From: Paracoccus benzoatiresistens
GTDB taxonomy: Bacteria; Pseudomonadota; Alphaproteobacteria; Rhodobacterales; Rhodobacteraceae
Reading direction: 5' to 3'
Assembly: GCF_026913015.1 (NCBI RefSeq)
Contig: NZ_JAPTYD010000008.1
Span: 79,019-143,018 of the forward strand
DNA: 64,000 nucleotides
The translations under genes and the position numbers were made by a program. Below, piece after piece: positions 26,580 through 37,403 of the stretch; position 1 is the first letter of the stretch, and each line of letters starts with the position of its first letter. The notes under the pieces were generated by a model. The model was not told the origin of the DNA. It searched no databases and worked only from the letters and a program-made list of their open reading frames with translations.

Positions 26580-27284
26580 TCATGTCTGGCGAAATCGCTC
26601 GCTCAGTTGCCGCAACTTGTCCGTGAGGCTGGCGGGTTCGACCGCTGGGGCCGGTGCCGGAGCAGGGATGGCAGGTGCCGGCTTTTCCGGCGCGGGCCGG
26701 GTGCCGCTATTCCGCGCGGGCTGCAGCCGCGCCGCCACCAGGTTCTGGAAGCGTGGACCGTCACCCTGGGCCAGGGCCGCTGCCCCGTCCGAGACGCCGC
26801 GCAGCAGATCGTCCAGCCAGCCCTGATCCGCCTTGGCGAAGTCCGACAGCACATGGCCCGCGACCCGCTCCTTGTCGCCCGGATGGCCGACTCCCAGCCG
26901 GACGCGGCCATAATCGGCGCCGATATGCTGGTGGATGGACCGCAGGCCGTTATGGCCCGCATGGCCGCCACCCTGCTTGACGCGGCACTTGCCGGGGGCA
27001 AGGTCCAGTTCGTCATGCATCACGATCACCTCGGCGGGCGTCAGCTTCAGATAGCGCATCGCCTCGCCCACGGACTGGCCCGACAGGTTCATGAAGGTCT
27101 GCGGCTTGAGCAGGGTGACGCGCATCGTCCCAAGCCGCCCTTCCGCGGCAAGCCCGTGGAAGCGCGCCTTCCACGGGGAAAAGCCGTGATCGGCGGCGAT
27201 CCGGTCAACGGCCATGAAGCCGATGTTGTGACGGTTCGCCGCGTATTTTGCGCCGGGATTGCCCAGGCCGACGATCAGCTTCAC
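26580..27284 (-). CDS. pth: Peptidyl-tRNA hydrolase
   Basis: A 234-residue enzyme that frees tRNA from stalled peptidyl-tRNA. The first 185 residues are the classic Pth fold: MKLIVGLGNPGAKYAANRHN with the catalytic His20, the FMNLSGQSVG block, VMHDELDLAPGK with the catalytic Asp, and GGGHAGHNGLRSI. The last ~50 residues are a Pro/Ala-rich tail ending in a basic helix (LTDKLRQLSERFRQT), longer than E. coli Pth (194 residues). Such tails are seen in related alphaproteobacteria. The rplY gene often found before pth is not next to it here. Confidence 0.95.
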   Translation of the reverse strand: MKLIVGLGNPGAKYAANRHNIGFMAVDRIAADHGFSPWKARFHGLAAEGRLGTMRVTLLKPQTFMNLSGQSVGEAMRYLKLTPAEVIVMHDELDLAPGKCRVKQGGGHAGHNGLRSIHQHIGADYGRVRLGVGHPGDKERVAGHVLSDFAKADQGWLDDLLRGVSDGAAALAQGDGPRFQNLVAARLQPARNSGTRPAPEKPAPAIPAPAPAPAVEPASLTDKLRQLSERFRQT

Positions 27285-27437
27285 GCGTGCCTCCTGCTGC
27301 CCATTGGGGCGAAGTTCGTTCCATGCCTTGCGGCGGACCTTGCCCGTTACTAAGACTCTGTCAACCTTTCGCGGCTAACAGATGGGACATGCGCCCTGGC
27401 GAATCGCGGGAACAGGGACACAAGGCAAGGACAGACG

Positions 27438-28070
27438 ATGACCGATCCGGCAGAATTCTACATGAACACCCTCGTTCCCATGGTGGTCGAACAGACCTCG
27501 CGCGGGGAACGGGCCTATGACATCTTCTCGCGGCTGCTCAAGGAACGGATCATCTTTGTCTCGGGACCCGTCCATGACGGCATGTCCACGCTGATCTGCG
27601 CACAGTTGCTGTTCCTGGAAGCGGAAAATCCGAACAAGGACATCAGCATGTATATCAACAGCCCCGGCGGCGTCGTGACCTCGGGTCTGTCGATCTATGA
27701 TACCATGCAATATATCCGTCCGCGCGTGTCGACGCTGGTCGTGGGGCAGGCGGCCTCGATGGGGTCGCTGCTGCTGGCGGCGGGCGAACCGGGGCTGCGC
27801 TATTCCTTGCCGAACAGCCGGGTGATGGTCCACCAGCCCTCGGGCGGGTTCCAGGGGCAGGCGACCGACATCCTGATCCACGCGCGCGAGACCGAAAAGC
27901 TGAAGCGCCGCCTGAACGAGATTTACGTGACCCATACCGGCCGCAGCCTGGCCGAGGTCGAGGAGGCGCTGGAGCGTGACCGCTTCATGTCGCCCGAGGA
28001 GGCGAAGGAATGGGGCCTGATAGACGAGGTTGTCGCCCCGCGCGGCAAGGCGGAACCCGAAAAGAAATAG
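27438..28070 (+). CDS. clpP: ATP-dependent Clp protease proteolytic subunit
   Basis: A 210-residue serine protease that forms the two-ring chamber fed by ClpX or ClpA. The catalytic serine is Ser107 in [11 protein letters not shown] and the histidine His132 in VMVHQPSGG; the aspartate lies in the C-terminal part. The N-terminus is [20 protein letters not shown], typical of alphaproteobacteria. It is followed by clpX after a 153-base gap with two hairpins, so the two may also be expressed apart. Confidence 0.97.
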   Translation: MTDPAEFYMNTLVPMVVEQTSRGERAYDIFSRLLKERIIFVSGPVHDGMSTLICAQLLFLEAENPNKDISMYINSPGGVVTSGLSIYDTMQYIRPRVSTLVVGQAASMGSLLLAAGEPGLRYSLPNSRVMVHQPSGGFQGQATDILIHARETEKLKRRLNEIYVTHTGRSLAEVEEALERDRFMSPEEAKEWGLIDEVVAPRGKAEPEKK

Positions 28071-28123
28071 ACTTGTTGGGGATTGTGACGGAAGCGCGTC
28101 AACCCTAACATAAAGGACAGACC

Positions 28124-28204
28124 CCGTGGCGGCCCATCTGCCACGGATCAATTCAGACGCGGCGCAGGGCAACCGGTGCCGCCCGCAGGTAGGCAGACCT
28201 GCGG
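28124..28204 (+). promoter_or_regulatory. Two hairpins in the clpP-clpX gap
   Basis: CCGTGGC at 28124-28130 pairs with GCCACGG at 28140-28146 (9-base loop). CCGCAGGT at 28183-28190 pairs perfectly with ACCTGCGG at 28197-28204 (6-base loop). The second ends 19 bases before the clpX start. Neither is followed by a T run, so they look more like leader structures or an RNA processing site than terminators. Role unknown. Confidence 0.35.
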
Positions 28205-28223
28205 CAATCGAGGAACGTGGACG

Positions 28224-29489
<1,266 letters not shown>

Positions 29490-29492
29490 CGG

Positions 29493-29516
29493 AGGGGGCC
29501 GCAAGGCCCCCTTTCT
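29493..29516 (+). terminator. clpX Rho-independent terminator
   Basis: AGGGGGCC at 29493-29500 pairs with GGCCCCCT at 29505-29512 around a GCAA tetraloop, followed by TTCTC. It lies just after the clpX stop. Confidence 0.85.
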
Positions 29517-29603
29517 CGATGCGCCGCAGATGCGCGGGCAGGCTGGATCTTCGCCGCGCTTTGCGCCATATCGTTGCCAGCCAAGACTAAGAGGTTTCCG
29601 CTG

Positions 29604-29978
29604 ATGTCCTTCCTGCTTCGCGCCCTGACCTGGTGGAACAGCCAGACGATCAATACCCAGTTCTGGACCTGGCGGAACGGCATCAAGGTCGGCGAGGATG
29701 CCGAGGGCAACATCTTCTACCAGAACAAGGACGGCTCGCGCCGCTGGGTGATCTTCAGCGGCGAATCCCAGGCCAGCCGGGTCAGCCCGGAATGGCATGG
29801 CTGGCTGCACCACACCTGGAACGAGCCGCCCACCAAGGCTCCGCTGCAGCACAAGGCTTGGGAAAAACCGCATCGCGAGAACCAGACCGGGACGCCCGGA
29901 GCCTATTATCCCGAGGGGTCGCTTTATCACGCGGACCAGCCGGCACGGCGCGATTACGACGCCTGGCGGCCGGAATAA
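29604..29978 (+). CDS. NDUFA12-family complex I accessory subunit
   Basis: A 124-residue homologue of NDUFA12 (B17.2), an accessory subunit of mitochondrial complex I that is also found in alphaproteobacteria such as Paracoccus. Marks: [25 protein letters not shown] start (with TQFWTWR), a [20 protein letters not shown] core, [16 protein letters not shown] and the [12 protein letters not shown] block. It probably sits on the cytosolic arm of NADH dehydrogenase. The start at 29604 has GAGG upstream; the ten residues upstream in frame are rejected. The next gene starts one base after its stop. The nuo operon itself is not in the window. Confidence 0.92.
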   Translation: MSFLLRALTWWNSQTINTQFWTWRNGIKVGEDAEGNIFYQNKDGSRRWVIFSGESQASRVSPEWHGWLHHTWNEPPTKAPLQHKAWEKPHRENQTGTPGAYYPEGSLYHADQPARRDYDAWRPE

Positions 29979-29979
29979 G

Positions 29980-30447
29980 ATGGCGCCTGCGGTCGAGCAT
30001 CGGGCCGAACTTTTGGCCGGTGCCGCCGTTCTGGCGGCTGCCGCCGGGTTCCTGATCTGGGGCTTTGGCGACGGCTTCGCGCGAGAGCCGGGCTATGAGG
30101 TGAGGGCATCCTTTCCTGACGTGGACGGCATTGCCGTGGGCACCGAGGTCCGCCTCGCCGGGGTTCGGGTCGGCCGCGTCTCGGATGTCCAGCTGAACCC
30201 CCAGACCTACATGGCCGACGCGCGGCTGACGATCCCCGAGGGCATTGCCCTGCCGTCCGACAGCGCGGCGCTGATCCAGACGGACGGTTTGCTGGGCGGT
30301 GCCTATATCCTGATCCAGCCCGGCGGCAGCCCCGAGAATCTTGCGCCGGGAGACGAGATCGAGGATGTGCAGGGCGCCGTCAGCCTGCTGTCGCTGATGA
30401 TGAAATTCGTTGACAGTCAGGCACAAGACGAAGAGGCCCAGCCGTGA
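29980..30447 (+). CDS. mlaD: MlaD family protein (MCE domain)
   Basis: A 155-residue protein with one N-terminal membrane anchor (about residues 9-28) and an MCE/MlaD domain facing the periplasm (VRASFPDVDGIAVGTEVRLAG, GVRVGRVSDVQL, QTDGLLGGAYILI). MlaD carries phospholipids between inner and outer membranes with MlaFEB. In E. coli it is coded in mlaFEDCB; here it stands apart from other mla genes, between the NDUFA12 and DUF2155 genes. The start at 29980 is one base after the previous stop. Its end overlaps the next gene by 4 bases. Confidence 0.88.
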   Translation: MAPAVEHRAELLAGAAVLAAAAGFLIWGFGDGFAREPGYEVRASFPDVDGIAVGTEVRLAGVRVGRVSDVQLNPQTYMADARLTIPEGIALPSDSAALIQTDGLLGGAYILIQPGGSPENLAPGDEIEDVQGAVSLLSLMMKFVDSQAQDEEAQP

Positions 30448-30794
30448 TCCGTGCCGCCCTTCTGTTGGCGGCCTTGGCAAGCCCGGCCGCCGCGCAGGAA
30501 GTCGCGCGGGCAGATGGTGCACTGCTGCGGGGGCTGGACAAGATTTCCGGCCGCACGACCGATCTGCCGGTCCAGGTCGGGCAGGCCGTCCGCTATGGCC
30601 GGCTGGAGGTCCGTCTGGGCGAGTGCCGCTATCCCGCCGGCGATCCCAGTTCGGATGCCTATGCGCAACTGACGATCACCGACACGGCACAGAACGTCAC
30701 GCTGTTCAGCGGCTGGATGATCGCGTCCTCGCCCGCGCTGTCGGCGCTTGACGATACCCGCTATGACGTCTGGGTGATTTCCTGCCAAAGCTGA
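30444..30794 (+). CDS. DUF2155 family periplasmic protein
   Basis: A 116-residue protein of the DUF2155 family with a signal peptide (residues 1-17, ending AAAQ). The core has GLDKISGRTTDLPVQVGQ, LEVRLGECRYP and TLFSGWMIASSPALSALDD, and a terminal DVWVISC. The two cysteines (in GECRYP and ISCQS) could form a disulfide. It starts at GTG (30444) overlapping the mlaD stop. Its last 34 bases overlap the convergent aat gene. Its place beside mlaD and the NDUFA12 gene is, as I recall, shared by relatives and hints at an envelope role, which is inference. Confidence 0.85.
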   Translation: MIRAALLLAALASPAAAQEVARADGALLRGLDKISGRTTDLPVQVGQAVRYGRLEVRLGECRYPAGDPSSDAYAQLTITDTAQNVTLFSGWMIASSPALSALDDTRYDVWVISCQS

Positions 30795-31390
30795 TCGGCC
30801 GAGGGCAGGGGATGCGCGGACAGGCTGGCGTGCCGCGCCAGGGCCCGGGCCAGAAGCCTGTGATACTGATCACGCGGTATTTCCTGGCCGCCCATGCGGG
30901 CCAAATGCGGGGTCAGGAACTGGGTGTCGAACAGGGTGAAGCCGCAGCGCTTCAGATGGCTGGACATCCATAGCAGCGCCATCTTGGACCCGTTGGTCCG
31001 GGCCGAGACCATGGATTCCCCGAAGAACGCCGCCCCCAGGGTCACGCCGAAGATGCCACCCGCGAAGGCGCCGTCATGCCGGACCTCCAGCGCATGGGCA
31101 TGGCCGGCCCGGTGAAGCTGGTGATAGAGCCGCATCAGCGGCGCATTGATCCAGGTCGCCTCCCGGTCTGCGCAGGCATCCAGCACATGGCCGAAGTCGC
31201 AATCCAGATGCGCCGACCAGCCCCCGCGGCGCAGGTCGCGCAGCAGCGACCGCGAGGCGTGGACCCGGCCCACCGGCAGGATTCCCCGCAGCGGCGGATC
31301 ATACCAGTAAAGCCGGGGGTCATAGGCGCTTTCCGCCATGGGAAAGACGCCGCGCGCATAGCCCTTCAGCAGTTGCGCCGGCGTCAGCAT
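30761..31390 (-). CDS. aat: Leucyl/phenylalanyl-tRNA-protein transferase
   Basis: A 209-residue enzyme of the N-end rule. It adds Leu or Phe from aminoacyl-tRNA to proteins with an N-terminal Arg or Lys, marking them for ClpAP. Marks: LLKGYARGVFPMAESAYDP, the WYDPPLRGILPV block, and GGIFGVTLGAAFFGESMVS in the core, which holds the substrate pocket. Full family length. Its 3' end runs 34 bases into the convergent DUF2155 gene. It follows accBC on the same strand after 8 bases, so it is probably the last gene of that unit. Confidence 0.94.
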   Translation of the reverse strand: MLTPAQLLKGYARGVFPMAESAYDPRLYWYDPPLRGILPVGRVHASRSLLRDLRRGGWSAHLDCDFGHVLDACADREATWINAPLMRLYHQLHRAGHAHALEVRHDGAFAGGIFGVTLGAAFFGESMVSARTNGSKMALLWMSSHLKRCGFTLFDTQFLTPHLARMGGQEIPRDQYHRLLARALARHASLSAHPLPSADQLWQEITQTS

Positions 31391-31398
31391 GGGTCCGG

Positions 31399-32745
31399 TC
31401 AGCCGAACTTGTGGTCCAGCCAGCGCTCCAGCCAGTGGATCGAATAGTTGCCGGCCAGAATGTCGGGTTCCTGCAAGAGCGCCGTGAACAGGGGCACGGT
31501 CGTGTCGATGCCGTCCACGATCAGTTCGCCCAGGGCGCGATCCAGCCGGGCCAGGGCCTCGGCCCGGTCGCGGCCATGCACGATCAGCTTGCCGATCAGG
31601 CTGTCATAGTAGGGTGGGATCGAATAGCCGTCGTAAAGCGCGCTGTCGATCCGCACGCCAAGGCCGCCCGGGGCGTGATACTGGGTGATTCGGCCAGGGC
31701 AGGGCGAGAATCCCGGCACCTTTTCGGCGTTGATCCGAACCTCGATGGAATGGCCGCGGATCGACAGGTCTTCCTGGCGGAACTCCATCTCGTAGCCCGC
31801 GGCGACAAGGATCTGCTGGCGGACGAGGTCCACCCCGAAGATCGCCTCGGTCACCGGGTGTTCGACCTGCAGGCGGGTGTTCATCTCGATGAAGTAGAAC
31901 TCGCCGTCCTCATAGAGGAACTCGATGGTGCCGGCGCCGGCATAGCCGATCTTGGCCACGGCCTCGGCGCAGATCTGGCCGATCCGGGCGCGTTCGGCCG
32001 GAGTGATCGTGGGCCCGGGGGCTTCCTCCAGCACCTTCTGGTGACGGCGCTGCAGGGAACAGTCGCGCTCGCCCAGATGGACGGCGCGGCCCTTGCCGTC
32101 GCCAAAGACCTGGATCTCGATGTGGCGCGGCTTTTGCAGGTATTTCTCGATATAGACATCGGGATTGCCGAAGGCGGCCTTGGCCTCGGCCCGGGCGGTG
32201 CGGAAGGCGACCTCCAGCCCCTTTTCATCCTGGGCGACCTTCATGCCGCGCCCGCCGCCGCCCGCCGTGGCCTTGATGATGACGGGATAGCCGATCGCCG
32301 CGGCGACCTTGCGGGCGGCCTCCACGTCATCGACGCCCCCGTCGCTGCCGGGCACGCAGGGCACGCCCAGGTTCTTCATCGTGTCCTTGGCGGTGATCTT
32401 GTCGCCCATGATGCGGATATGTTCCGCGCGCGGGCCGATGAAGGTGATGCCGTGGTCTTCCACCATCTGCACGAAGGCGGCGTTTTCGGACAGAAAGCCG
32501 TAGCCCGGATGGATCGCCTGCGCGCCGGTGATCTCGCAGGCCGAGATGATGGCGGGCATCGAGAGATAGCTGGCCGACGACGGCGCGGGCCCGATACAGA
32601 CGGATTCGTCGGCCATGCGGACGTGCATCGCATCGGCGTCGGCGGTCGAATGGACCGCGACTGATGCAATTCCCATCTCGCGGCAGGCGCGAATCACGCG
32701 GAGGGCGATCTCGCCCCGATTGGCGATCAGGATCTTGTCGAACAT
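31399..32745 (-). CDS. accC: Acetyl-CoA carboxylase biotin carboxylase subunit
   Basis: A 448-residue ATP-grasp enzyme that carboxylates biotin on AccB in the first step of fatty acid synthesis. It begins [18 protein letters not shown]. The ATP-grasp glycine loop is [13 protein letters not shown] (about residues 159-171), the active-site block is [14 protein letters not shown], and the C-terminal domain carries the [11 protein letters not shown] motif. It lies 7 bases after accB, the standard accBC pair, and is followed by aat. Confidence 0.97.
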   Translation of the reverse strand: MFDKILIANRGEIALRVIRACREMGIASVAVHSTADADAMHVRMADESVCIGPAPSSASYLSMPAIISACEITGAQAIHPGYGFLSENAAFVQMVEDHGITFIGPRAEHIRIMGDKITAKDTMKNLGVPCVPGSDGGVDDVEAARKVAAAIGYPVIIKATAGGGGRGMKVAQDEKGLEVAFRTARAEAKAAFGNPDVYIEKYLQKPRHIEIQVFGDGKGRAVHLGERDCSLQRRHQKVLEEAPGPTITPAERARIGQICAEAVAKIGYAGAGTIEFLYEDGEFYFIEMNTRLQVEHPVTEAIFGVDLVRQQILVAAGYEMEFRQEDLSIRGHSIEVRINAEKVPGFSPCPGRITQYHAPGGLGVRIDSALYDGYSIPPYYDSLIGKLIVHGRDRAEALARLDRALGELIVDGIDTTVPLFTALLQEPDILAGNYSIHWLERWLDHKFG

Positions 32746-32752
32746 CCGCGCC

Positions 32753-33262
32753 TCACTCGACGACCATCAGGGGCGCGCCGAATTCGACCGGGGTGCCGTC
32801 GTCGATCAGGATGCGCTTGACGGTGCCTGCCCGGGGGGCAGGGATGTGGTTCATGGTCTTCATCGCCTCGACGATCAGCAGCGTGTCGCCTTCCGCCACG
32901 GCCTGGCCGATCTGGACGAAGGGGGCGGCGCCGGGTTCGGCCGAGAGATAGGCAGTCCCGACCATGGGCGAGGTCACGGCTCCGGGCAGGGTGGCCGGGT
33001 CCTCGGTGACGGCGGGCAGTTGGGCGGCAGGCGCAGGTGCCGCCGAGGAGGGGGCGGGCGCTGCCGCAGCGACCGGGGCAGGCGCGGCATAGGTCACCTG
33101 CCTGGCGTGCTTGGAGAGGCTGACCGTCAGGCGGTCATGTTCGCCGTATTCACGCTTGACCGACAGTTCCGACAGCTCGCTTGCATTCAACAGTTCCGCC
33201 AGCGACTGGATGAAAGCCACGTCGCCTTCGTGATGCTTGCCGTTCTGGGAATCGTTGCTCAT
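32753..33262 (-). CDS. accB: Acetyl-CoA carboxylase biotin carboxyl carrier protein
   Basis: A 169-residue carrier. The N-terminal part helps assembly, a Pro/Ala-rich linker (about residues 65-95) gives reach, and the C-terminal biotinyl domain has the biotin site Lys135 in [13 protein letters not shown]. The start at 33262 has AGAGGA upstream; an ATG 15 bases earlier is possible but less well placed. First gene of accB-accC-aat. Upstream are 113 bases up to the hisE end, without a clear terminator. Confidence 0.96.
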   Translation of the reverse strand: MSNDSQNGKHHEGDVAFIQSLAELLNASELSELSVKREYGEHDRLTVSLSKHARQVTYAAPAPVAAAAPAPSSAAPAPAAQLPAVTEDPATLPGAVTSPMVGTAYLSAEPGAAPFVQIGQAVAEGDTLLIVEAMKTMNHIPAPRAGTVKRILIDDGTPVEFGAPLMVVE

Positions 33263-33375
33263 GCGGTCCTCTGCCAATGTTTATGATGTCGCGGACCGGC
33301 CGGGCCCCGACAATTGGCCCGCTTATAGACCCCAAGCGCCGCCAAGGGGAAGGGTTTGAGACGCAGACCTTGCGA

Positions 33376-33687
33376 TTAGGGACGCGACGCCTTTTCCGCC
33401 AGCCCCGAAGTGCCCGCGCGGCGGTCCAGTTCGGCTTCCACATCGGCCAGGGTCACGTCGCGGGCGGCCAGCATGACCAGCAGGTGGAAGATCACGTCTG
33501 CGGCCTCGGCCGTCAGGCGGGCGCGGTCGCCCTTGACGGCCTCGATGATGGCCTCGACGGCTTCCTCGCCGAACTTCTCGGCGCATTTCTCGGGGCCCTT
33601 GGCCAGCAGCTTGGCAGTCCAACTGTCATCCGGGCTGGCGGACTTGCGGGCGGCGACGGTCGCGGCCAGGTCGTGGATCGCGCTCAT
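33376..33687 (-). CDS. hisE: Phosphoribosyl-ATP diphosphatase
   Basis: A 103-residue all-helical MazG-like enzyme for the second step of histidine synthesis, splitting PR-ATP to PR-AMP. Seen: [21 protein letters not shown] with the metal-binding EE pair, then [20 protein letters not shown] with the second acidic set. It overlaps the hisF stop by 4 bases. The frame continues far upstream on this strand, but that part only re-reads hisF in another frame. Confidence 0.94.
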   Translation of the reverse strand: MSAIHDLAATVAARKSASPDDSWTAKLLAKGPEKCAEKFGEEAVEAIIEAVKGDRARLTAEAADVIFHLLVMLAARDVTLADVEAELDRRAGTSGLAEKASRP

Positions 33688-34445
33688 GCCAGCCTCATCG
33701 GGATGCCGGCGGCGGCCATGTGGGCCTTGGCCTCGGCCACGGTGAAGGTGCCGAAATGGAAGATCGAGGCTGCAAGAACGGCGCTGGCATTGCCTTCGGT
33801 CACGCCCTCGACCAGGTGGTCCAGCGTGCCGACCCCGCCCGAGGCGATCACGGGGATGTTCACCGCATCCGCGATGGCGCGGGTCAGGGGGATGTTGAAG
33901 CCCGCCCGGGTACCGTCGCGGTCCATGCTGGTCAGAAGGATCTCTCCGGCGCCCTTGGCCTCGACCTGCCGGGCAAATTCGACGGCGTCGATGCCGGTGG
34001 GTTTCCTGCCGCCATGGGTGAAGATCTCCCACCGGCCATCCGCCACCGTCTTGGCGTCGATGGCCACAACGATGCACTGGCTGCCGAAACGGTCGGCGGC
34101 CTCGGCCACGACTTCGGGGTTGGCAACCGCGGCGGAGTTGAAGCTGACCTTGTCGGCGCCCGCCAGCAGCAGGTCGCGCACATCCTTGTGGCTGCGAACG
34201 CCGCCGCCTACGGTCAGCGGCACGAAGCATTGTTCGGCGGTGCGCGTCACCAGGTCGAACATGGTGCCTCGGTTTTCGTGGGTGGCGTGGATGTCCAGGA
34301 AGCAGATCTCGTCGGCGCCTGCGGCGTCATAGGCGCGCGCGGCCTCGACCGGGTCGCCGGCGTCGATCAGGTCGACAAAGTTGACGCCCTTGACGACGCG
34401 GCCATCGGCCACGTCCAGGCAGGGGATGATGCGGGTCTTGAGCAT
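33684..34445 (-). CDS. hisF: Imidazole glycerol phosphate synthase cyclase subunit
   Basis: A 253-residue TIM barrel that, with HisH, makes IGP and AICAR. The start [20 protein letters not shown] carries the first catalytic Asp in CLDV; the second is in [12 protein letters not shown]. The phosphate loops [15 protein letters not shown] and [14 protein letters not shown] are present. AAGGAGAGG is an ideal ribosome site. It overlaps hisE by 4 bases. hisB, hisH and hisA, often the genes before it in this group, are not upstream; a 97-base gap and the divergent selD gene lie there. Confidence 0.96.
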   Translation of the reverse strand: MLKTRIIPCLDVADGRVVKGVNFVDLIDAGDPVEAARAYDAAGADEICFLDIHATHENRGTMFDLVTRTAEQCFVPLTVGGGVRSHKDVRDLLLAGADKVSFNSAAVANPEVVAEAADRFGSQCIVVAIDAKTVADGRWEIFTHGGRKPTGIDAVEFARQVEAKGAGEILLTSMDRDGTRAGFNIPLTRAIADAVNIPVIASGGVGTLDHLVEGVTEGNASAVLAASIFHFGTFTVAEAKAHMAAAGIPMRLA

Positions 34446-34542
34446 GGGCCTCTCCTTGCGGAACTGTCCTATGCGCAAACCGCCCTTCGTTGAAGATGCG
34501 ATTTGCGGGTGATACCGTGGCTGCCAACCGATGGAGGCCCCG

Positions 34543-35598
34543 ATGGACGACCAGCAAAAGACCGAACCCCGCCTGACCTCATTGTCCCACGGCGGCGGCT
34601 GCGGCTGCAAGATCGCGCCGGGGGTGCTGACCGGGCTTTTGCGCGGCACGGCCATGCTGCCAGTTCCGGAGGCGCTGCTGGTCGGGATCGAGACTTCGGA
34701 CGACGCGGCGGTTTACCAGCTGAACGACCGGCAGGCGCTGGTGGCGACGACGGATTTCTTCATGCCCATCGTCGATGATCCCGTGGACTTCGGCCGCATC
34801 GCCGCGACCAACGCCATCAGTGACGTTTACGCCATGGGCGGGACGCCCATCATGGCGCTGTCGCTTGTGGGGATGCCGATCAACACCCTGTCGGCCGAGA
34901 CCATCGCCCGGATCCTGGAGGGAGGCGCCATGGCCTGCCGCGAGGCGGGCATTCCCATCGGCGGCGGCCATACCATCGATTCGGTCGAGGCGATCTATGG
35001 CCTGGTGGCCCTGGGGCTGGTCGATCCGGCTCACGTCAAGCGCAACAGCGGGGCAAGGCCCGGCGACGTGCTGATCCTGGGCAAGCCGCTGGGCGTCGGC
35101 GTGATGTCGGCCGCGCTGAAGAAGGGCGGGCTGTCCGCGGATGGTTACGGGGCAATGATCGCGGCCACGACGAAGCTGAACACGCCGGGGTCGGATCTGG
35201 CGCGGCTGCCGGGCGTTCACGCGATGACCGACGTGACCGGCTTTGGCCTGGCCGGTCACGCGCTGGAGATGGCGCGCGGATCGGGATGCCAGCTGCGGCT
35301 GGACTGGTCTGCCGTGCCTCTGCTGGCAGGCGCGCGCGATCTGGCGGCGCAGGGCTTTGTCACCGGGGCATCAGGCCGCAACTGGGCCAGCTACGGGGCC
35401 GAGGTCACGCTGCCTGAAGGCTTCGCCGACACCGACCGTGCGCTGCTGGCTGATCCTCAGACCAGCGGCGGCCTGCTGGTCGCATGCGCCGAGGACCAGG
35501 CACCTGCGGCGCTGGCGATCTTCCGCGATCACGGATTTGGCGATGCTGCGGTGATCGGGCGGGCGGTGCAGGGTCCGCAGGGGATTGTCGTCGGCTAA
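34543..35598 (+). CDS. selD: Selenide, water dikinase (selenophosphate synthase)
   Basis: A 351-residue enzyme that makes selenophosphate from selenide and ATP, the selenium donor for selenocysteine and for 2-selenouridine in tRNA. The active site is GGGCGCKI with Cys20, Cys22 and Lys23, matching Cys17 and Lys20 of E. coli; it is cysteine, not Sec. Other blocks: [19 protein letters not shown], the [13 protein letters not shown] loop, and [14 protein letters not shown]. The start at 34543 has GGAGG; an ATG 12 bases upstream overlaps that site. Its end overlaps the convergent binding-protein gene by 4 bases. No other selenium gene is in the window. Confidence 0.95.
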   Translation: MDDQQKTEPRLTSLSHGGGCGCKIAPGVLTGLLRGTAMLPVPEALLVGIETSDDAAVYQLNDRQALVATTDFFMPIVDDPVDFGRIAATNAISDVYAMGGTPIMALSLVGMPINTLSAETIARILEGGAMACREAGIPIGGGHTIDSVEAIYGLVALGLVDPAHVKRNSGARPGDVLILGKPLGVGVMSAALKKGGLSADGYGAMIAATTKLNTPGSDLARLPGVHAMTDVTGFGLAGHALEMARGSGCQLRLDWSAVPLLAGARDLAAQGFVTGASGRNWASYGAEVTLPEGFADTDRALLADPQTSGGLLVACAEDQAPAALAIFRDHGFGDAAVIGRAVQGPQGIVVG

Positions 35599-37187
35599 TC
35601 TGCCACGCGATACAGGTCCTTGCCATACCATCGGGCGGCAGTTTCGGTCGGCAGACCCCTGATCGCCGGGTCGATCATCTCGGCCCGTGCATAATGATAG
35701 ACGAAGATGGCCGGAAGCTCGGTCGCAAGAAGGCCCTCGGCCTGCGCGTGCATCGCTGCGGGATCGGGCGCCCTCTCTGCCTCGGCCATCAGGCGGTCAT
35801 AGGCGGCATTGTTCCAGCCGCCGAGGTTCGGCCCCTTGCTGCGAAACCAGTCGAGAAAACTCGTGGCATCGCCGTAATCCGCGCACCAGGAATAACGGGC
35901 GATGTCGAAATCTCCGCGATGCATCCGGTCGCTGTGGGTCCCCCAGTCGTCATCCGACAGGGCAAGTTTGACGCCCAGGGGCTTCCACGATTGCTGCGCG
36001 GCAATGGCGAGGGCCTTGTGGTGCTCATCCGTGTTGTAGTGCAGCGTCAGGCTGAGAGGATTGGCGGGACCGAAGCCCGCCTGCGCCATCAGCACCCGGG
36101 CCGCGGTGTTGCGCTGGTCGGGCGTCATGCCAGCGATCGCGGGTGCCGGAAGGTCGGCGATGGCCCAGTGGGTCAGGCCAAGGGCGGGCCGCTGGCCGCC
36201 CCGCAGCACCCGGTCCACAATGCCGTCGCGGTCCAGCGCCAGACTGAGCGCCTGGCGCACGCGTATATCCTTCAGCGCGGCCGGACCCTTGTCCGACAGG
36301 TTGAGGACATAGAAGTAGGTGCAGGGAACAGGCAGTGCCACCGCCCGGCCCGGATGATCCTGCGACACCTGCCCGTACCGGCCGGCGGGAATGGGGGCGC
36401 GGTCCAGATCCCCCGCAAGATGGCGCGCCAGCGCGGCATCGGCGCCGTTGACGACCACGCCGCGCAGGGCTTGCATGACGACATTCCCGGCATCCCAGTA
36501 GGCCGGGTTCCTGACGAAGGTGATCTCGCCCGCCGTGTTCGCCTGCAAGACGAAGGCGCCGTTGCCGACAAGGATTCCGGGCTGCGTCCAGGCGGAACCA
36601 TGCCGGTCGATCACCTTGCGGGGCACCGGATAGGTCGCGGGATCGGCCAGCATCTTCAGGAGGTGCGGCGTTGGCTTGTCCAGCGTGACCTGCAGCGTGC
36701 GCTCGTCGAGGGCCCTGACGCCTAACTGGTCAGAGGACAGTTCGCCGGCGATGATTCGGCGGGCATTCGCGACATTCATCAGCGTCAGAAACCTCGCCGA
36801 GGCAAACCCGGCCTTCGGATCGGCCACGCGCCGCCAGCCATGAACGAAATCGTCCGCCGTCACCGGCTCGCCATCCGACCAGGACGCCTCGCGCAGCACA
36901 AAGGTGTGGGTCAGCCCGTCCGCGCTGACCTGATGCGAGATGGCAACCCCCGGCACCATCGTGCCGTCCGGGCCTTCGTTCATCAGCCCCTCGAACAGTT
37001 GCCGCACCGCGTCCCTGTCCTGGGGCTCTGCGGCGGCGGCGGGATCCAGTGCCCCGACCCTGTCCTGCAACCAGTATGTAAAGGTCTGCTCGGCAGCCAG
37101 CGTCTCGCCTTCGGCTGGCTGCACCGCCAGAGCGGGCAGGGCCAGCAGGACCAGAAGGACAAGGGGATTGAACAGCTTGGTCATCAT
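35595..37187 (-). CDS. Peptide ABC transporter substrate-binding protein (OppA/SBP_bac_5 family)
   Basis: A 530-residue periplasmic binding protein of the oligopeptide class (OppA/MppA). A signal peptide covers residues 1-21 or so (VLLVLLALPALAVQP). Family marks: FEGLMNEGPDGTMVPGVA, VLREASWSDGEPVTADDFV, the NGAFVLQAN and RNPAYWDA blocks, VRQALSLALDRDGIVDRVL. No permease or ATPase gene is adjacent, so it serves a transporter coded elsewhere or one already present in several copies. Two ATGs in a row begin the gene (37187 and 37184) with only a weak ribosome site. Convergent with selD, overlapping 4 bases. Confidence 0.88.
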   Translation of the reverse strand: MMTKLFNPLVLLVLLALPALAVQPAEGETLAAEQTFTYWLQDRVGALDPAAAAEPQDRDAVRQLFEGLMNEGPDGTMVPGVAISHQVSADGLTHTFVLREASWSDGEPVTADDFVHGWRRVADPKAGFASARFLTLMNVANARRIIAGELSSDQLGVRALDERTLQVTLDKPTPHLLKMLADPATYPVPRKVIDRHGSAWTQPGILVGNGAFVLQANTAGEITFVRNPAYWDAGNVVMQALRGVVVNGADAALARHLAGDLDRAPIPAGRYGQVSQDHPGRAVALPVPCTYFYVLNLSDKGPAALKDIRVRQALSLALDRDGIVDRVLRGGQRPALGLTHWAIADLPAPAIAGMTPDQRNTAARVLMAQAGFGPANPLSLTLHYNTDEHHKALAIAAQQSWKPLGVKLALSDDDWGTHSDRMHRGDFDIARYSWCADYGDATSFLDWFRSKGPNLGGWNNAAYDRLMAEAERAPDPAAMHAQAEGLLATELPAIFVYHYARAEMIDPAIRGLPTETAARWYGKDLYRVAD

Positions 37188-37403
37188 GGCATGTCCAGTG
37201 GGTGGCATGGCGGGGCCTGTCGTAACCGGGGGCGCGCGGCCCGGCAAGTCCGCATGGCCTGTGGTCCCGAACTGCCACGCCATCGACACTGACGTTGCGG
37301 CCAGGGCGCCGAAATCCTTGACCGGTTTCCGGCCTTCGCGATAACCCCGTAGAAGATAAGAGGCTGGCCGGATTGACAAAGGCCGCCAAGGGGAGGGTTT
37401 TCA

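Noticed and set aside
27310..27437. Possible heat-shock promoter before clpP
   Set aside because: CTTGC and CCCGTTAC elements are present but the spacing does not fit a sigma-32 promoter well enough to call.
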